Origin: Brachionus koreanus
Lineage: Eukaryota; Rotifera; Eurotatoria; Ploima; Brachionidae
DNA length: 64,000 bases
Direction of reading: 5' to 3'
NCBI GenBank assembly: GCA_016987375.1
Contig: PJRA01000473.1
Coordinates: forward strand, 1,353,735 to 1,417,734
Shown here: one piece after another, positions 1 through 11,865 of the stretch
Position numbering within the stretch: the first letter of the stretch is position 1
Layout: the number at the start of each line of letters is the position of its first letter
Notes under the pieces: model-generated
What the model was told of the DNA's origin: nothing
The model's input: only the letters and a program-made list of their open reading frames with translations
Database searches by the model: none
Translations under genes and position numbers: made by a program

Positions 1-149
1 AATCGACGCAAGGGAAATAATTAAATAATTTAGCCTTGTTAATGTTTCATATAATTTACTGTTAGCTCTCTTTCTTCCTGATTTTTCTCTTAGTAGCATT
101 TACAAAATTATCAAATATTTTGATGAATAGTCGTAAATTAAAGATTACT

Positions 150-354
150 TTAACACTCAAAGGACCGGCTATTTTTATCAAAAATTTTTTTTAAATATTA
201 CATTAGTTCCATAAAAGTCTGTAACATGAAAAAGACAATTAACAAAGCTTTAAAATAAATATCAAAAAATTTATACATGATTGATAGTTAATTAAAAATT
301 AAATTTGAATATTTGAAAGTGTCAAAATGACATCACCGGTCCTTTTAGTGTTAA
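150..354. mobile_element. piggyBac-like MITE with TTAA at both ends
   Basis: A non-coding element of about 197 bases (154-350) has inverted ends. The left end at 154-169 reads CACTCAAAGGACCGGC and the right end at 335-350 is its reverse complement with two mismatches. Each end is directly bordered by TTAA (150-153 and 351-354). TTAA duplication is the known signature of piggyBac transposition, so I infer a non-autonomous piggyBac-type element. No coding capacity is seen inside. Confidence 0.7.
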
Positions 355-535
355 AATATAGTTTTCAATTTCTGATTCTTCAATCACTTATAAAGCGAAA
401 GTATGACCAATCGTATTATAAGTGTCTTTAGTCATTATTTTTTGGTCAAGAATTATGTGTTAGACTCATGCTGAGTAAGCTATGGATAAAAAATCGACAA
501 TTGCAACGATTGCAATACTAAAAAATTATTTATGA

Positions 536-895
536 GTGATCTTCATATATTACAATTATCATACAATCAATCAAGTTATTATTGATATTAGTATATTGGT
601 TAACGCTTTAAGAAAAAATGGTCGAGATTATAAAGAATTTTTAGTATTTTGGGATAAAGAGAGGATCAAATCAAAGAATTTTGATAGGTTTAAAGGTCAT
701 ACTCCAGGATATCCAAGTACAAATAATGCATTAGAAAGAACAAATCAATCCATTAAAAAAGTTCATACTTTCAGAGAAAAAATGCCCTTTTCTCATTTTC
801 TTGAAAGAACAAAAAATATTCTTAATCGATGGTCAACAGATAAAGTTACAAACAAAAAGTGGGAAGATGAACCGCTGATTCAAGATAATTACTAG
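536..895 (+). pseudogene. Mutator-like (MULE) transposase C-terminal fragment
   Basis: An open frame ends with the pattern typical of the C-terminal part of MULE transposases: a proline/glycine segment, then STNNALERTNQSIKK, then a Thr-x-Arg-x-Lys stretch and a helix ending in a WS-x-D motif. The frame opens without a good ATG (the first codon listed is GTG), and the catalytic N-terminal part and terminal repeats are not recognisable upstream. It is therefore a 5'-truncated relic rather than a gene. The family call rests on motif resemblance only. Confidence 0.5.
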
Positions 896-919
896 TACAA
901 TGTTGTTGCATAATTAGAA

Positions 920-1090
920 AAAAAAACCAAAATAGATAGATTTGGACAAGTCACTTGCTCCAATAAAAGTGTATATACTACAGTTACCAAAGATAGGATC
1001 CTACTGTTTCCTATCTTCGCAAGTCTAGCTTGCTAGCTTGTTGTAATTCATATTATTATTATTATTATTATATTATTATTAAATAAAATA
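920..1090 (+). repeat. Possible retroelement 3' tail ending in (ATT)n
   Basis: A stretch of higher GC than its surroundings contains short inverted motifs (GATAGGA...TCCTATC; CTAGCTTGCTAG) and runs directly into an ATT microsatellite at about 1051-1080. CR1-type LINEs end in such short tandem repeats, and three other places in the window show a related architecture. Sequence identity to those copies is weak here, so this is only a candidate. Confidence 0.3.
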
Positions 1091-1320
1091 AAACATGTGA
1101 TATCTATTTGTTAACATTAGATAAGTTGATTGATTTAGAGCAATATTTAGATAATTTAGAATGTGATGGTAAGTGTATTGATAAATGTGAAATGGTTTCT
1201 TATTTAGACCTGTCAAGTCATGTCACTATTTCCAAAAAGTTTTATTCTAAACCTACTCAAATACTGATAAATTTGTATATGTGTTGGAATCAATTCTTGA
1301 TCGATCTTATCGTCCCGTAA

Positions 1321-3458
1321 CGAGTAAATTAAATTTTGAACACCTGTTGTCCCCAAATTGTAATATCTTTTGATCATTAGTTCAATTTCATTTTGAATCT
1401 CTCTTTTCTTTTTCTTTCATAATCTTGATTTCCTTGTAAATTCAAAATAATTTTATAATTATTATTTTCTTAATTTTATTTCTTAAGATCAATTTGAACT
1501 TCAATCATTTTACAAAATATATTTTAGTTTTTTTTAAGAAAAATAATGTTCAATTTATATTTTTAATAAATATGAGAAAAATTATAATGAATAATTCAAG
1601 TTATGCAAAATTAGAAATTCTTTTTTTTTAAGTTAAAAGTAATAAATCGGCAATTAAAATATTCCAAATTTAAACCAAATCACATGATTTTGAAAGTTTA
1701 TTTTAAAAAAATTAAAAATTAGTTCAAAAAAGTAAAATCAAAGATTTGTTCAAAATTTTGTTTAGTCTATTAAAAATAAATAAGTAGTCTTTTTTGTGAT
1801 ACATACGATTAATTTAAAGTAAAACAAGTGTTTTTTTTTTACCTTTTTTCAATAATTATAATTGTCACACCATATTTTTAAAATAAAAATATACACCAAA
1901 ATGTAGAAAGTTTTACGCTCTTTCAGATTATATATAATTTTTAAATAATTTTTAAAAACGATTCATTAAATTTCTAAATGATAAATAGAAGATAATAAAT
2001 GGTTTGTGATATTTCAAAACTTTCATCTGATTCAACAAATTCTGGATGAGGATTGAAATTTGTTGCTAAAATATTTCCAAAAATTTTTCTTTTACTAAAA
2101 ATCAGTATTATATTCCATTTTTAAAAAGTTATGGTATCTGTCTTTTAGATCCCTTAGATCTAAACTTATTTATTTTTATCAAGAATGGCCTATTTGATAA
2201 GAGACTCTTTCCTATTTTATTTATAAATTTTAACCAGTTTTGTTTTCAAAATCCTTATATATTTAAACGAACTTAAGATATATTAAATACTATCTTTAAA
2301 GAAGGACATCAGAAACATGGATTTTTGGAAGAGTCTTCGAATCTTCCTACGTTTCTTGATTAATGAGACAATATTTTGGTAAGCTCGATTTGAAAAACTT
2401 TTGACTGTGAAACGGAACAGAATATTTTTTTTGCAAATCTGATCGTTTAGCTAATCGATGTTGATGAAAGAACTGATATGCTGATTAGATGATGTTACTA
2501 ATCAAGTACTTAGCTTTAATGAAATATTCAGTTGATCATAGGTGTTTCTTTTTTGTCCTATTTATTGTCTTTTTATTTTTTTAAACTCTTAATTTCAAAA
2601 TTTAAGATTTTTCTCTAAATTTCTAACAATCTTAATTCTAACCGATTTTTTGTTGTATCCTGAACAGATGAGTACACAGTAAATAATGAAGTGACTGATT
2701 CAACGATTTTTTCAATAAATGTAATAATGGAGATGTGAAAGAGTGGGTGAGAGTCGATAAATGGAGGGTTAAACTTCCCAGATTATTCAAACATTTTTGC
2801 ACCTAAATATCATCTGTAACTCACAATCTTAAAGAATATAGTATTTAACTAATCAAGTTGAAGCTATTTAAGTTTTGAATTAAACTTTTATTTTAATTTC
2901 AATTTATCACACATTTGATTAGATATTTGAGATTATTAAAGATGTGTAAAAAACTTTTTTAGTTAAAATTTAAATGAAAAATGAATTATTTTATTTGGAC
3001 GCAGAAGCATTTTCGATATATTAATGACAATAATCCACCTAATTTTTTAATAGTAAATCAGCATCAATATTTAAAATTTATTTTTCAGTACAAAAAAAAA
3101 CAAAGACAAATAATTCAAATACGTTAAATTAACATATATTTTATCACATTTAGATTAGAAAAAAAATAAAAACAAATTTAAATCAATCTTTTTTTTTTGT
3201 ATAACGTTCAACTCTGATAAATATTTTGGAAAATCTTTGCTTAAATTTTTCGGTTGCATAAATTTTACAAAAAATTAAAAATTGTAGTTCTTTTGATCGA
3301 ATTAATTTTTTGTCTCAATCAACTATAAATGTTTAAATACATTGACTGAAATTGAAAATGTTAGCTCTTTTAAATTAAATCTGATTTTATTTTGAAGCAA
3401 TAATTTTCCAAATTACTTTTACAAAATTAACGGAAAATCGCGATATTTAAAAAAAAAA
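1321..3458. other. AT-rich intergenic spacer
   Basis: I see no coding region, RNA gene or organised repeat. It has homopolymer A and T runs and short reading frames only. It lies downstream of the egghead gene and probably holds its 3' UTR. Confidence 0.5.
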
Positions 3459-4850
3459 TTAAACTTGATAAGATTCTACGGGTTTGTACTTTTGAACAAT
3501 GTAAAAATTGTGCTTGTTGCCAAAAAGGCCCCATATAACTGCAATATTTTCGATTATTATCACAAACGGAATAGTGCAAAGAGCTCCGGCCACGCACAAA
3601 ATAAATTTCATATATCCATATCGAGTAACACTAAATGATTTTACTGCTCCAATTATATATAAATATAAATTGACAGCGCCTACAAAACAGGTCAAAAAAT
3701 CGAACATTTGACCGACTGGAATTGGGTAAAAAGCCGATAAATAGACATTTGAGGTGGTTAATGGCAGTGTTAACCAACTATAAAGGGCTAATGAGAGACA
3801 AATTCGAGAACGAATGGGAAGTTTAGTATCATGTACAACCAAGAAAATACCCTGCATCCATCTTTTTCGTTGTTGAAGAAAATCCCAGAAAGAAAACGGA
3901 GATTTTTCCCACATTTCTCCGTCGATCCATCCAAATGAATAACCTTTGGTCATGGCTGACATTGCAAAATAAGTATCTTCTGCAATACTACCAGCAAAAC
4001 CATTGTCAAACGAAACATCGCGTTCAAAACCAGCATTACAAACTACGAACGAGCCCTTGAATAAAAACAGTGGTTTGTTAAATTTACGCAGACAAAATCT
4101 CAACATTCCCATGTCTGCTCCAACTCGAAAAGAATCTGCCAAAGTTGTTACCCAATTTACAATTTCTTCATTTGCATATGTTATTAAACCTTGACCTATT
4201 TGATGTTTACCTTCGAACAAAAAGTTTAGTATACCGGCGACTGAGCCTTCAGTCAATAAAGTTTCTTCATCCAAATGAACTATCCAAGCGTCATCATTTA
4301 ACAAATTCACACCGTCTTCTAACGCATATTGGAGAGCTCTAGACTTGAAGAGGCTATTAGATCTGGTGCTATAATTCGCAGGTACAACTATTTCTCTAAT
4401 TCTTGGATTTTTAGGAAGACTTAGAGCTTTATCAGTTACGACTTCTATTATAAAATTATCAAGACCCAAGTCCAAACAAGTGTTCATATTTCTAAAAACG
4501 TTTCGCTTGACCAATTCAGGATAATCTCCTCGTGTAACAACTCGTATACTAATAAATGGTGCTAGAAGTGGAGAACCACGAATTTGTGATTTTTCGGGAA
4601 AAACGTTGTATATAATTAAGCCAAGTGCATGGCATATGCATAATGGCAATGGTAAAAAACTCAGAAATCTAAAAGCATATAAAATAACTGTCCAAATTAG
4701 ACCATATTCTTTTATTGGTTCTACTGAATCACGATCAAAATGAACTTCCCATATTCTGACTCCACCGGCACTGATCTCGAAACCAAGCAAAAGTGCTAAA
4801 AAGCAAATAACATGTAAAATGTGTCTTCTATTCGATTTAGTTATCACCAT
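3459..4850 (-). CDS. egh: Egghead/BRE-3 beta-1,4-mannosyltransferase
   Basis: A single uninterrupted 463-residue ORF, close to the usual length of the family (about 460). The family acts in the Golgi/ER membrane and adds mannose to glucosylceramide to make the arthro-series glycosphingolipid core of protostomes. Hydrophobic helices are seen at residues about 8-28 and 50-85, and a cluster of helices at the C-terminus from about 345. The GT-A core keeps the acidic metal site in HLDEET (about 192), the AEDTYFA motif (about 288) and the QQRKRWMQG acceptor motif (about 323). The start is the first ATG, followed by basic residues and a membrane helix. Identification is by recognised similarity along the full length. 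A degenerate relative lies 23 kb downstream on the same strand. Confidence 0.93.
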   Translation of the reverse strand: MVITKSNRRHILHVICFLALLLGFEISAGGVRIWEVHFDRDSVEPIKEYGLIWTVILYAFRFLSFLPLPLCICHALGLIIYNVFPEKSQIRGSPLLAPFISIRVVTRGDYPELVKRNVFRNMNTCLDLGLDNFIIEVVTDKALSLPKNPRIREIVVPANYSTRSNSLFKSRALQYALEDGVNLLNDDAWIVHLDEETLLTEGSVAGILNFLFEGKHQIGQGLITYANEEIVNWVTTLADSFRVGADMGMLRFCLRKFNKPLFLFKGSFVVCNAGFERDVSFDNGFAGSIAEDTYFAMSAMTKGYSFGWIDGEMWEKSPFSFWDFLQQRKRWMQGIFLVVHDTKLPIRSRICLSLALYSWLTLPLTTSNVYLSAFYPIPVGQMFDFLTCFVGAVNLYLYIIGAVKSFSVTRYGYMKFILCVAGALCTIPFVIIIENIAVIWGLFGNKHNFYIVQKYKPVESYQV

Positions 4851-7800
4851 TTTCTTAAAAAAAAAATGAAAAATTAAATTACATACCCAAAACTAGGTAA
4901 TAGTCTTTTAAAGTTTTTATCTTGCCAGAAAAAAACAATTAATCTTATTTAAGAAAAATAGACTTTTTTGTTTAAATATGCCATTTTCACGTAAATTTAA
5001 TAGTTATTTCTAGTTTTAAAGCTATGTTTAAGAATTCTTGGCAAACAATCTATGGCTTTTAAAATAAAATTATTTTTAATTATTAAAATATATTATTATT
5101 AAATAATTATTTTCTAAAATTGCTCTCTTATTCTCAAAGTATCTTAAGTATACAATCTCCGGTTTAATTTATTATTCTTACTATTGACCAACTCTTTCCA
5201 CTAATTCAAAACGCATACAAATGCCAAACCTTTATCTTATAAAAAACTATCTATATAATCGATCCTAAAATTTTGACCATGTTTAAAATACAGTATAAAA
5301 TGCTTATATTAGTTTTTTAAAATAATTTTTTTGTTCCTCTTTTTGTTTTTTGCTGAAGAAGCTAAGCTCGACCAGCTTTACAATAAATAATAAATAAATA
5401 ATAATTTTATCACATATTGACACAGGCTATATTAAGAATGATAAAAAATTTCAATTTAATCTAATGATTTTTTTTTTACCTCAAGCATTAATAAGATACT
5501 TGAATGAATATCTTACTTAGATGAATTTAAAATTTGAATAATATTTACGATTTTGAAATGAATATTTTGCCGTACTAGAGAGCATAATATGGCCCATTTA
5601 CTTAAGAAAAACAATTAGACCCATATTGGTATATTCGAGTATTAATTAAAAATAAGAAAATGGTTTAACCTATATTCAAATGAAGTATCTTTCAAAGATC
5701 TTATTCTCGAAGTTTATCACAAAAACTAAATTCTTAAATAACACAAAAATTTTATTTTGTTGGCTAATTTTTGTCAAGTTAACTGCCGAATTAATCATTG
5801 ATGATTTAAAATGTTAAAAAAGTTGTGAGATTCTGTTTTTACTTACAAAGTTTCTAAAATTTTTGAATAATTTAAATCTAGTTTATTATTTTAAATGCCT
5901 AAACATCATTTTCAAAATTAGACAAATATTTGTTTGAAAGTAATCATTTAACACGTAAATAAAAATGAATATTAAGTCTAAAATTAAATCTTGATTCGGG
6001 CCAATTTTCTAATACTTTGATAAATTTAGTTTGGTAAAGAAAAATCGTCAGGTGCTACTCGTTTCGGCAGAATTCTTCTTTAACTTAATTGCTATTTTTC
6101 TAATAAATTGACTGAGTTCTAGTATCGGTAAAAAGAAAAACTCTGACTAAATTTTTCTATTAGAAATGAAGTAATATTATTATTTGCCAAGCAAGATATT
6201 AGATGGAGGATTTGTAAATTTGCTTAACTAAATTAAAATTAAAAATGGAAATTAAAATAAAAAGATTTAATTAAGTTCTACTTACCAAAAAATGTGATAC
6301 TAATGGAAATGCACTCATTCTTAGGTTGCCCGGAAGATCAAACTACGATTTAAATAGGGAAATAATCTAAATTATAAATTCCAAAAGTTAGATTGAATTA
6401 AATTTTTCTATTTTAAATGAAAGAAAAAAAAAAGCTAGAGATTAAATTTTGTTTTATGTTACATCAATATGTTCAGAACCAGTTTTGCAAAATTAATAAA
6501 ACATGAAATGCAAAATTTACGATGATAAACACTTCAAGACAAAATTTTTATTTATTTAACATTTAAAATTCACCTGTTTTGTACGAAATTTTGGATTAAA
6601 AATTATTTATTCGATTTTACTCAACTTAATTTATTTCTTTCAATCGAATTTATTTGATTTTGTAGAATCAACATCAAATCTCGTTGATTCAAACAAATAA
6701 TTTAAATGAGATAAATTTACTTTTTAAGAAACTGTAAAATTTGTAAAATAATTTATCAAAAATTGAATAAAAAAAATTTGATTTTTAAAATAAGTATCTG
6801 TGCAAAAAAAATAAATTCCATTTTTTAAATCTTTATTCTATCAAGTAGCATTGAATAGTTCGTAGAAAATTTGAAAAGTTCTTGCATTTTAATAAAAAGA
6901 ACCTTTATACAATCTTTTATGATAATAAAATGCGAAAGTATAAGATCCGTCTGTAAGATTTTTTTTGGAGAATTGTTTCAAATTTGAAACCAGTAATAAA
7001 TTGAAACTTAAGAATAAACTTGTTAGATATAATTAAAAAACTTCTGTGAAACAGAAAATCCTCTTTTATCATTATTAATATAAATTATGTCAAATTTTTA
7101 ACATAAAAAAGCATTTTCATCAGCTAATAGCATCGTTTGCGTTTTCAAACTTAGATATATATACAAGAAAAGAATTAATAACTGATATTTTTTTAATAAA
7201 AACTAAAAATTATTCGAAATCTATCAGTGGGGATAAATTTTTTTGGATAAAATCTGAAAAAATTTTCATAGAAACCAAATTTATCAGTCTTGTTAATTTT
7301 TCTATAGAAACCAAAAATCTAAGCTAAAGCAGAAAATTACAAAAATTTTCAATATTTTTGTGCTTTTTAACTAAACCTTAAAAACTCAAATTCATATTTT
7401 TAATATAATTGGGATTCTAAAAATTTGATTCCTTACTACAGATATGAAAATTCCTTCTTCAAAATTCGAATTATTTCTATTTAGCTAATATATACAGTAT
7501 TAAACAAGTACAAGATTAGTGACTTCAATTTTCTCGTTCAAGTATCAAACTGTTTGTGTGAAATAGAAAAAATCAATAATTTCTAGAGATAATCAATAAG
7601 TCAAGAAAATTTCAAAATTGTGAAAATAAAATCATTGCTTATTATAATGTAAAATTATCAACAGAAGAATAAAAACTAGTTATGTTAAAGAAGCTGAATT
7701 TAATTCTAATTTTAGTTGATCTCTAAAATAAATGAATTCAAAGTCACGAAAAATAAATACTAATAAAACATATAATCTATCCATGAAATCAATATAGCAT

Positions 7801-8095
7801 AAATTTTTTTCGAAAATCTATCCTTTAATTTTATTTGCAAAATATCGAGCATTATATTTCTAAATTTTTTTAAAATTTTCTTTTAAATCAAAATTTGAAT
7901 ATAATATTAATAGATTTATTCAAAACATAATTAGTTATAACTTTGCTAAAAAGAAAAAAAAAACAAAATAAAAATATTGGTACTATAATTCAAAAATTAA
8001 CTTCAAAACAAATTTTTTTCTTTTATCAATAATTATCAAATAATAACGGAGGTTTTCACTAAAATTATTTCAACTTTTTATAAATATATTTGATT
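4851..8095. other. AT-rich intergenic spacer
   Basis: About 3.2 kb with no supported gene. One small patch at about 5340-5400 has a mixed-base segment (GAAGCTAAGCTCGACCAGC) running into an AATA/AAT tandem run and might be a short retroelement tail; support is weak. The rest is low-complexity A+T sequence. Confidence 0.5.
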
Positions 8096-10063
8096 TCAAT
8101 TGTTTGGATTAAAAGTTATGGATGCCAAATATTCCATTCTATTTCGTTTATCCATCATCTGTCTCAATGCAGAACTTCTTTTATTTGTTCCTTTAAAGTA
8201 TTGATTTGTTGATATATCATTTAGTTTTTCAAGACCTTGACAATTAAACGCATTTATATCTTGATACAAAAACACAAATTCATGTAAATGAGAAACAAAT
8301 GCGTGCATATAAGGTGTGACTGATGTTCGCGGATAAATCTTCAAGTAATCAGTTATCCAATCTCGAGTTCTTTGTTTTAAATCGTCTGAATTGAGCTCGT
8401 TGTTTCGCACAAGTTTTATAATAGAGTAAAAGTCGTCCCAAATTTTTTGAAGTAGCACTAAATCTTTTCGTTCGGGAATCACATCTTCAAGTCTAAGATT
8501 TTCAAAAAGTCTGTTTTTTTCTGGACCTACCAAATCACGCCAATTTAACTTTCTGGTTTCTGGCACCCATTGAAACATTAATCTTATGTTACATTTTGAT
8601 CTTAAAGTATTTTGAAGTGTATCCAAATGAACATATTGTGTTATCTCAAATTTAGAAATAGCACTCATATCAAAATTGTCAGCTTCACAGCAATCTTTTA
8701 TTAGGGAATTTAAGAGATTGTCTGAAATCCGCAAGTATAAATGAAGCATATCGATGATATAGCGACTAATAGGAATGATATCTTGGAATATTGGCTCTCT
8801 ATAATAGCCAAATTTCAGTTCTTTTGTATTCAAATTAATTGTTCTAATATGTTCTTCATGAGTCCTGCATCCTTTATTAACATCGGTTATAGACCATTCT
8901 TTCTCAATATCATAAAATTCGTCTTTGCAACATTTGCACCATATGCATGGATATTTTGAATTAGCGCTTTGTAGACCCAAACTTTGAGCTAACATTTTCC
9001 AGTCTGCCGCAAAATAGAACACCAAATTAATCTGCTTTTCATTTAAAGTGATATGTTCTATATCGCGAAATTCATCGATTAATTCTTTTAAGCATTTTGT
9101 GATGGCTTCATAATTTTCATTTTCAATCTCAAAAATGCCAATAGTGTAATTTCCATTTGCTGTTTTAGCTTTAGCACCTTCATTTATAATTGTAAAAGTA
9201 AAATTTAACAACTTCAAATTTCTTCCGATATTGGTTCCATCAGCACCTAGTTTTATATGCAAAGTTCTTTCATCTCCTAAGAATTCATCTTGATTATTAT
9301 CATAATAGTTTTGGAGTCTAAGCAGAAGCTTGTCTTTTAAAGAAACATAAACACCCATTTCGTTTTCATATATTTGAAACATTGAATTTATTTCAGTTCT
9401 TCGTTGTTTAAGTTTAAAAATTGAAGGTATTTCTAAATGGCACATTTTTTTTAGATCATCATAAGCAACATCAGAAATTGAATGCTTGTCTTTATAGAAG
9501 AGTAAATTGTTAACATTTGGTCCGAGCTTATCAGCTGCTTCAGAAGTTGGCGGACGAATTTTGAGTTGAAAATCACATTCATCAAGTTCAATTGGATTTA
9601 GTTCTATTCCACTAATGCATAGACCTAAGCTCCGAAGAAAATGATTGCTTTCGGCAAATATCTCTTTTATCGTATGCTGTAAGCGGATTTTTTGTCTCTG
9701 ACAAACTTCATAATAGCTTTTTCGCTTTACAATTTTTGTAAGCTTGCTAGTGGGACTTTCTTGTTTTACCTTGATTTCATTTTTAATTTTTTTTCCTGCC
9801 TCTTTCGATTTGTCGGATTCAATTCGCGCTTCTAAAATCTTTGATGTTATTTCCACTGATTTTCCTAGATCGAAACTAAGATCAGTCGATGAACAAGGTA
9901 TGGTTGATGAATTGGTTGAGCTTAAAATTTTTGTAATGCTCTTTCTCGTAAGATTTGACTCATTTGAACATTCATTGCTTAGTAGAGATTTTATGGTCTT
10001 AGGTTTAGGACTAATGGCAGATATGTCACCAGACATGAACGAGGATATTTTTTTTACCTTCAT
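8096..10063 (-). CDS. Transposase-like protein, family unnamed
   Basis: An intact 655-residue ORF without introns. The N-terminal 110 residues are rich in Ser/Lys and look disordered. The middle carries KLGADGTNIGRN (about 270), then FAADWKMLAQSLGL followed by a zinc-binding-like CIWCKCC and a downstream H-x-x-H, and near the C-terminus MHAFVSHLHEF and GLEKLND. The order Asp, Asp, zinc knuckle, Glu resembles DDE transposases. I recall similar uncharacterised proteins in cnidarian, sponge and rotifer genomes but cannot name the superfamily. No terminal inverted repeats were found in the flanks by eye, so it could be a young copy with unrecognised ends or a domesticated gene. Role is inferred only. 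Confidence 0.6.
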   Translation of the reverse strand: MKVKKISSFMSGDISAISPKPKTIKSLLSNECSNESNLTRKSITKILSSTNSSTIPCSSTDLSFDLGKSVEITSKILEARIESDKSKEAGKKIKNEIKVKQESPTSKLTKIVKRKSYYEVCQRQKIRLQHTIKEIFAESNHFLRSLGLCISGIELNPIELDECDFQLKIRPPTSEAADKLGPNVNNLLFYKDKHSISDVAYDDLKKMCHLEIPSIFKLKQRRTEINSMFQIYENEMGVYVSLKDKLLLRLQNYYDNNQDEFLGDERTLHIKLGADGTNIGRNLKLLNFTFTIINEGAKAKTANGNYTIGIFEIENENYEAITKCLKELIDEFRDIEHITLNEKQINLVFYFAADWKMLAQSLGLQSANSKYPCIWCKCCKDEFYDIEKEWSITDVNKGCRTHEEHIRTINLNTKELKFGYYREPIFQDIIPISRYIIDMLHLYLRISDNLLNSLIKDCCEADNFDMSAISKFEITQYVHLDTLQNTLRSKCNIRLMFQWVPETRKLNWRDLVGPEKNRLFENLRLEDVIPERKDLVLLQKIWDDFYSIIKLVRNNELNSDDLKQRTRDWITDYLKIYPRTSVTPYMHAFVSHLHEFVFLYQDINAFNCQGLEKLNDISTNQYFKGTNKRSSALRQMMDKRNRMEYLASITFNPNN

Positions 10064-10884
10064 TTTAGATTTTTTGCTAAACTTTAATTTTTCGTATTTT
10101 ATATATTAAGACTTATGTTTAGCTTAATTCATTATAAATTATTTTCAACAAAAAATTTTAATTAATTGGGTCGAAATACTACAATATCGATCCGAATCGT
10201 TTATTTGCTTGCAAATGCAAATCTTGAAAATACGAAAATAATTTTTAGCATGCTAAAAGCATAAATTATACATATTTTATCGCTGAAAATATTGAAATCT
10301 CTAAAAACCTAGGCTTTTAAAATTATAATTTCTTTTAATGCAAAATAAATTAAGCTTAATAAAAAGTCACTAGATTTAGGCCACAGATTTAAATATTCAT
10401 TTAGATTTTAAATTTTAAATAGAAAATTCTCGATTGATAAAAGACCAGCTTGAAAAAAAAACGTGCTCTTCTAAATAGGATTTTTATTTAAAGGAGTTTA
10501 GAAAAAAGTGAAACTGAGCTCTAGTTAATTACAAAACTGATCTTGACTTTTGAATTATTTTTGTCTATTTATTTACAAAATGATTTTGGCTAGAACTAAA
10601 ATTTTCAATTTTTTGAATGTCTAATTTTTTCTAAATAAAAATCTAACTGCACATGCTGTAAAAAATGAGAAATGTATTTTTATCTCTTTGAATTAAGCGT
10701 ACACGTTTTTGTAGATAAAAGAAAAAGAAGTCAATGTAGCTTTTTAATTTTTTTATTTAATAAAAAAGACATCTTTTATTTTTTATAAAGATTTATTTAA
10801 AAGAAATTACTTATTTAGAATAAGTTGAATGAGCATTTATTTTGAATTACGATTAAAATGAAATTTTATTCAAAATTTTCATCA

Positions 10885-11010
10885 TCAACTAATAATAATA
10901 ATAACAATAGTAATATTCTACGATAAACTCAGTTAAACTAAAATGACAAAGCAGGATAACTAATATAGTCCTACTATAGTAGACTTTTCATTGCTTGTTT
11001 TTACCGACAT
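10885..11010 (-). repeat. Dispersed repeat, LINE 3'-tail type
   Basis: Read on the minus strand, this segment matches the plus-strand segment at 34870-35010 over about 110 bases. Both have ATGTCGGTA, then CCTACTATAG/TCTACTATAG with AGGACTAT, then TCGTAGAAT or CCGTAGAAT, and end in an ATT tandem run. The intact-end copy at 60010-60120 shares CTACTATAGC and CGTAG before its own TTA run. The likeliest reading is 5'-truncated copies of CR1-type LINEs that keep only the 3' UTR. Confidence 0.6.
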
Positions 11011-11815
11011 TTTTGAATTCATTTTCGTTTACACTATTCCATACTTCTTTTTTGCATATTACCATTACACAATAACTTTTAAAAATTTGAAAATTTAATG
11101 AAAAATTTATTAATTTATGATAATTAAAAAATTATTTAAGAAAGCAACCATCGTTAATGTTTCAAGAAATTATTTAACGCTTATTTTCAAGATGAAATTC
11201 TGGATTTGTTGCAGGGTGGTATCTTTTTTAAAGAATTTGACAAAGTAAAAGATTTTATGAGAAAAATTTTAAAGGAAACACGAATATTAGCCATTATATT
11301 GAATTATTTAGAACAAAAAATTAGCTAGATCAGAATTGAAAAGCTAGCATTATCTGATTTACTTTGAAAGAAAAATTTCAAAACATATTTGGAAGTGTAG
11401 CAAAACATGTTAACAATAACCAAGTAGTGTGCATAATTTTCCATGTATTAAATTTTTGGAAATTTGCTTAAATTGAAAATATGGTTCTGCGATAAATTTT
11501 TTCCTACAAAATTTATAGTTTATTTATTATGTTTTAAAAATTTTGCATTTTTTTAAAGGTTGAATATTTTTGATTTTTGAATCTTTGAAATTCTGAATCT
11601 TTTAACTCTTGGTTTATTTAATTTATAAAAATTTTTTAAATGAAAAACTTTTCAAATCAATTTCAAGCTAGTGACCATGCCTCAAGAGAATGATTCACTC
11701 AAAATTTAATTAAAATACAATATTTAAAAAAAAGTTAATTTTGTTTAAAAATATAAAATAAAAAAATTGAATAGAATTATAGATTTAATTTTTATTTGAA
11801 AAAATTTAACAATTA

Positions 11816-11865
11816 ACACTAGAACGCCCGAGGGGTTTTTTAAACCCTTTTTTGAAAAATTGAAA
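11816..11865 (+). repeat. piggyBac-like terminal sequence with internal hairpin
   Basis: The sequence TTAACACTAGAACGCCCG is followed by GAGGGG, a short T/A loop, and AACCC. TTAA followed by CACTAG/CACTC is the same layout as the MITE at 150-354. A matching hairpin (on the other strand) sits in a CEP290 intron at about 20490-20515. No partner end was found nearby, so this is a solo end or decayed copy. Confidence 0.4.

Noticed and set aside
1108..1320. 70-residue open frame after the ATT run
   Set aside because: It starts with TTG, has no ATG or homology that I can recognise, and lies in transposon debris.
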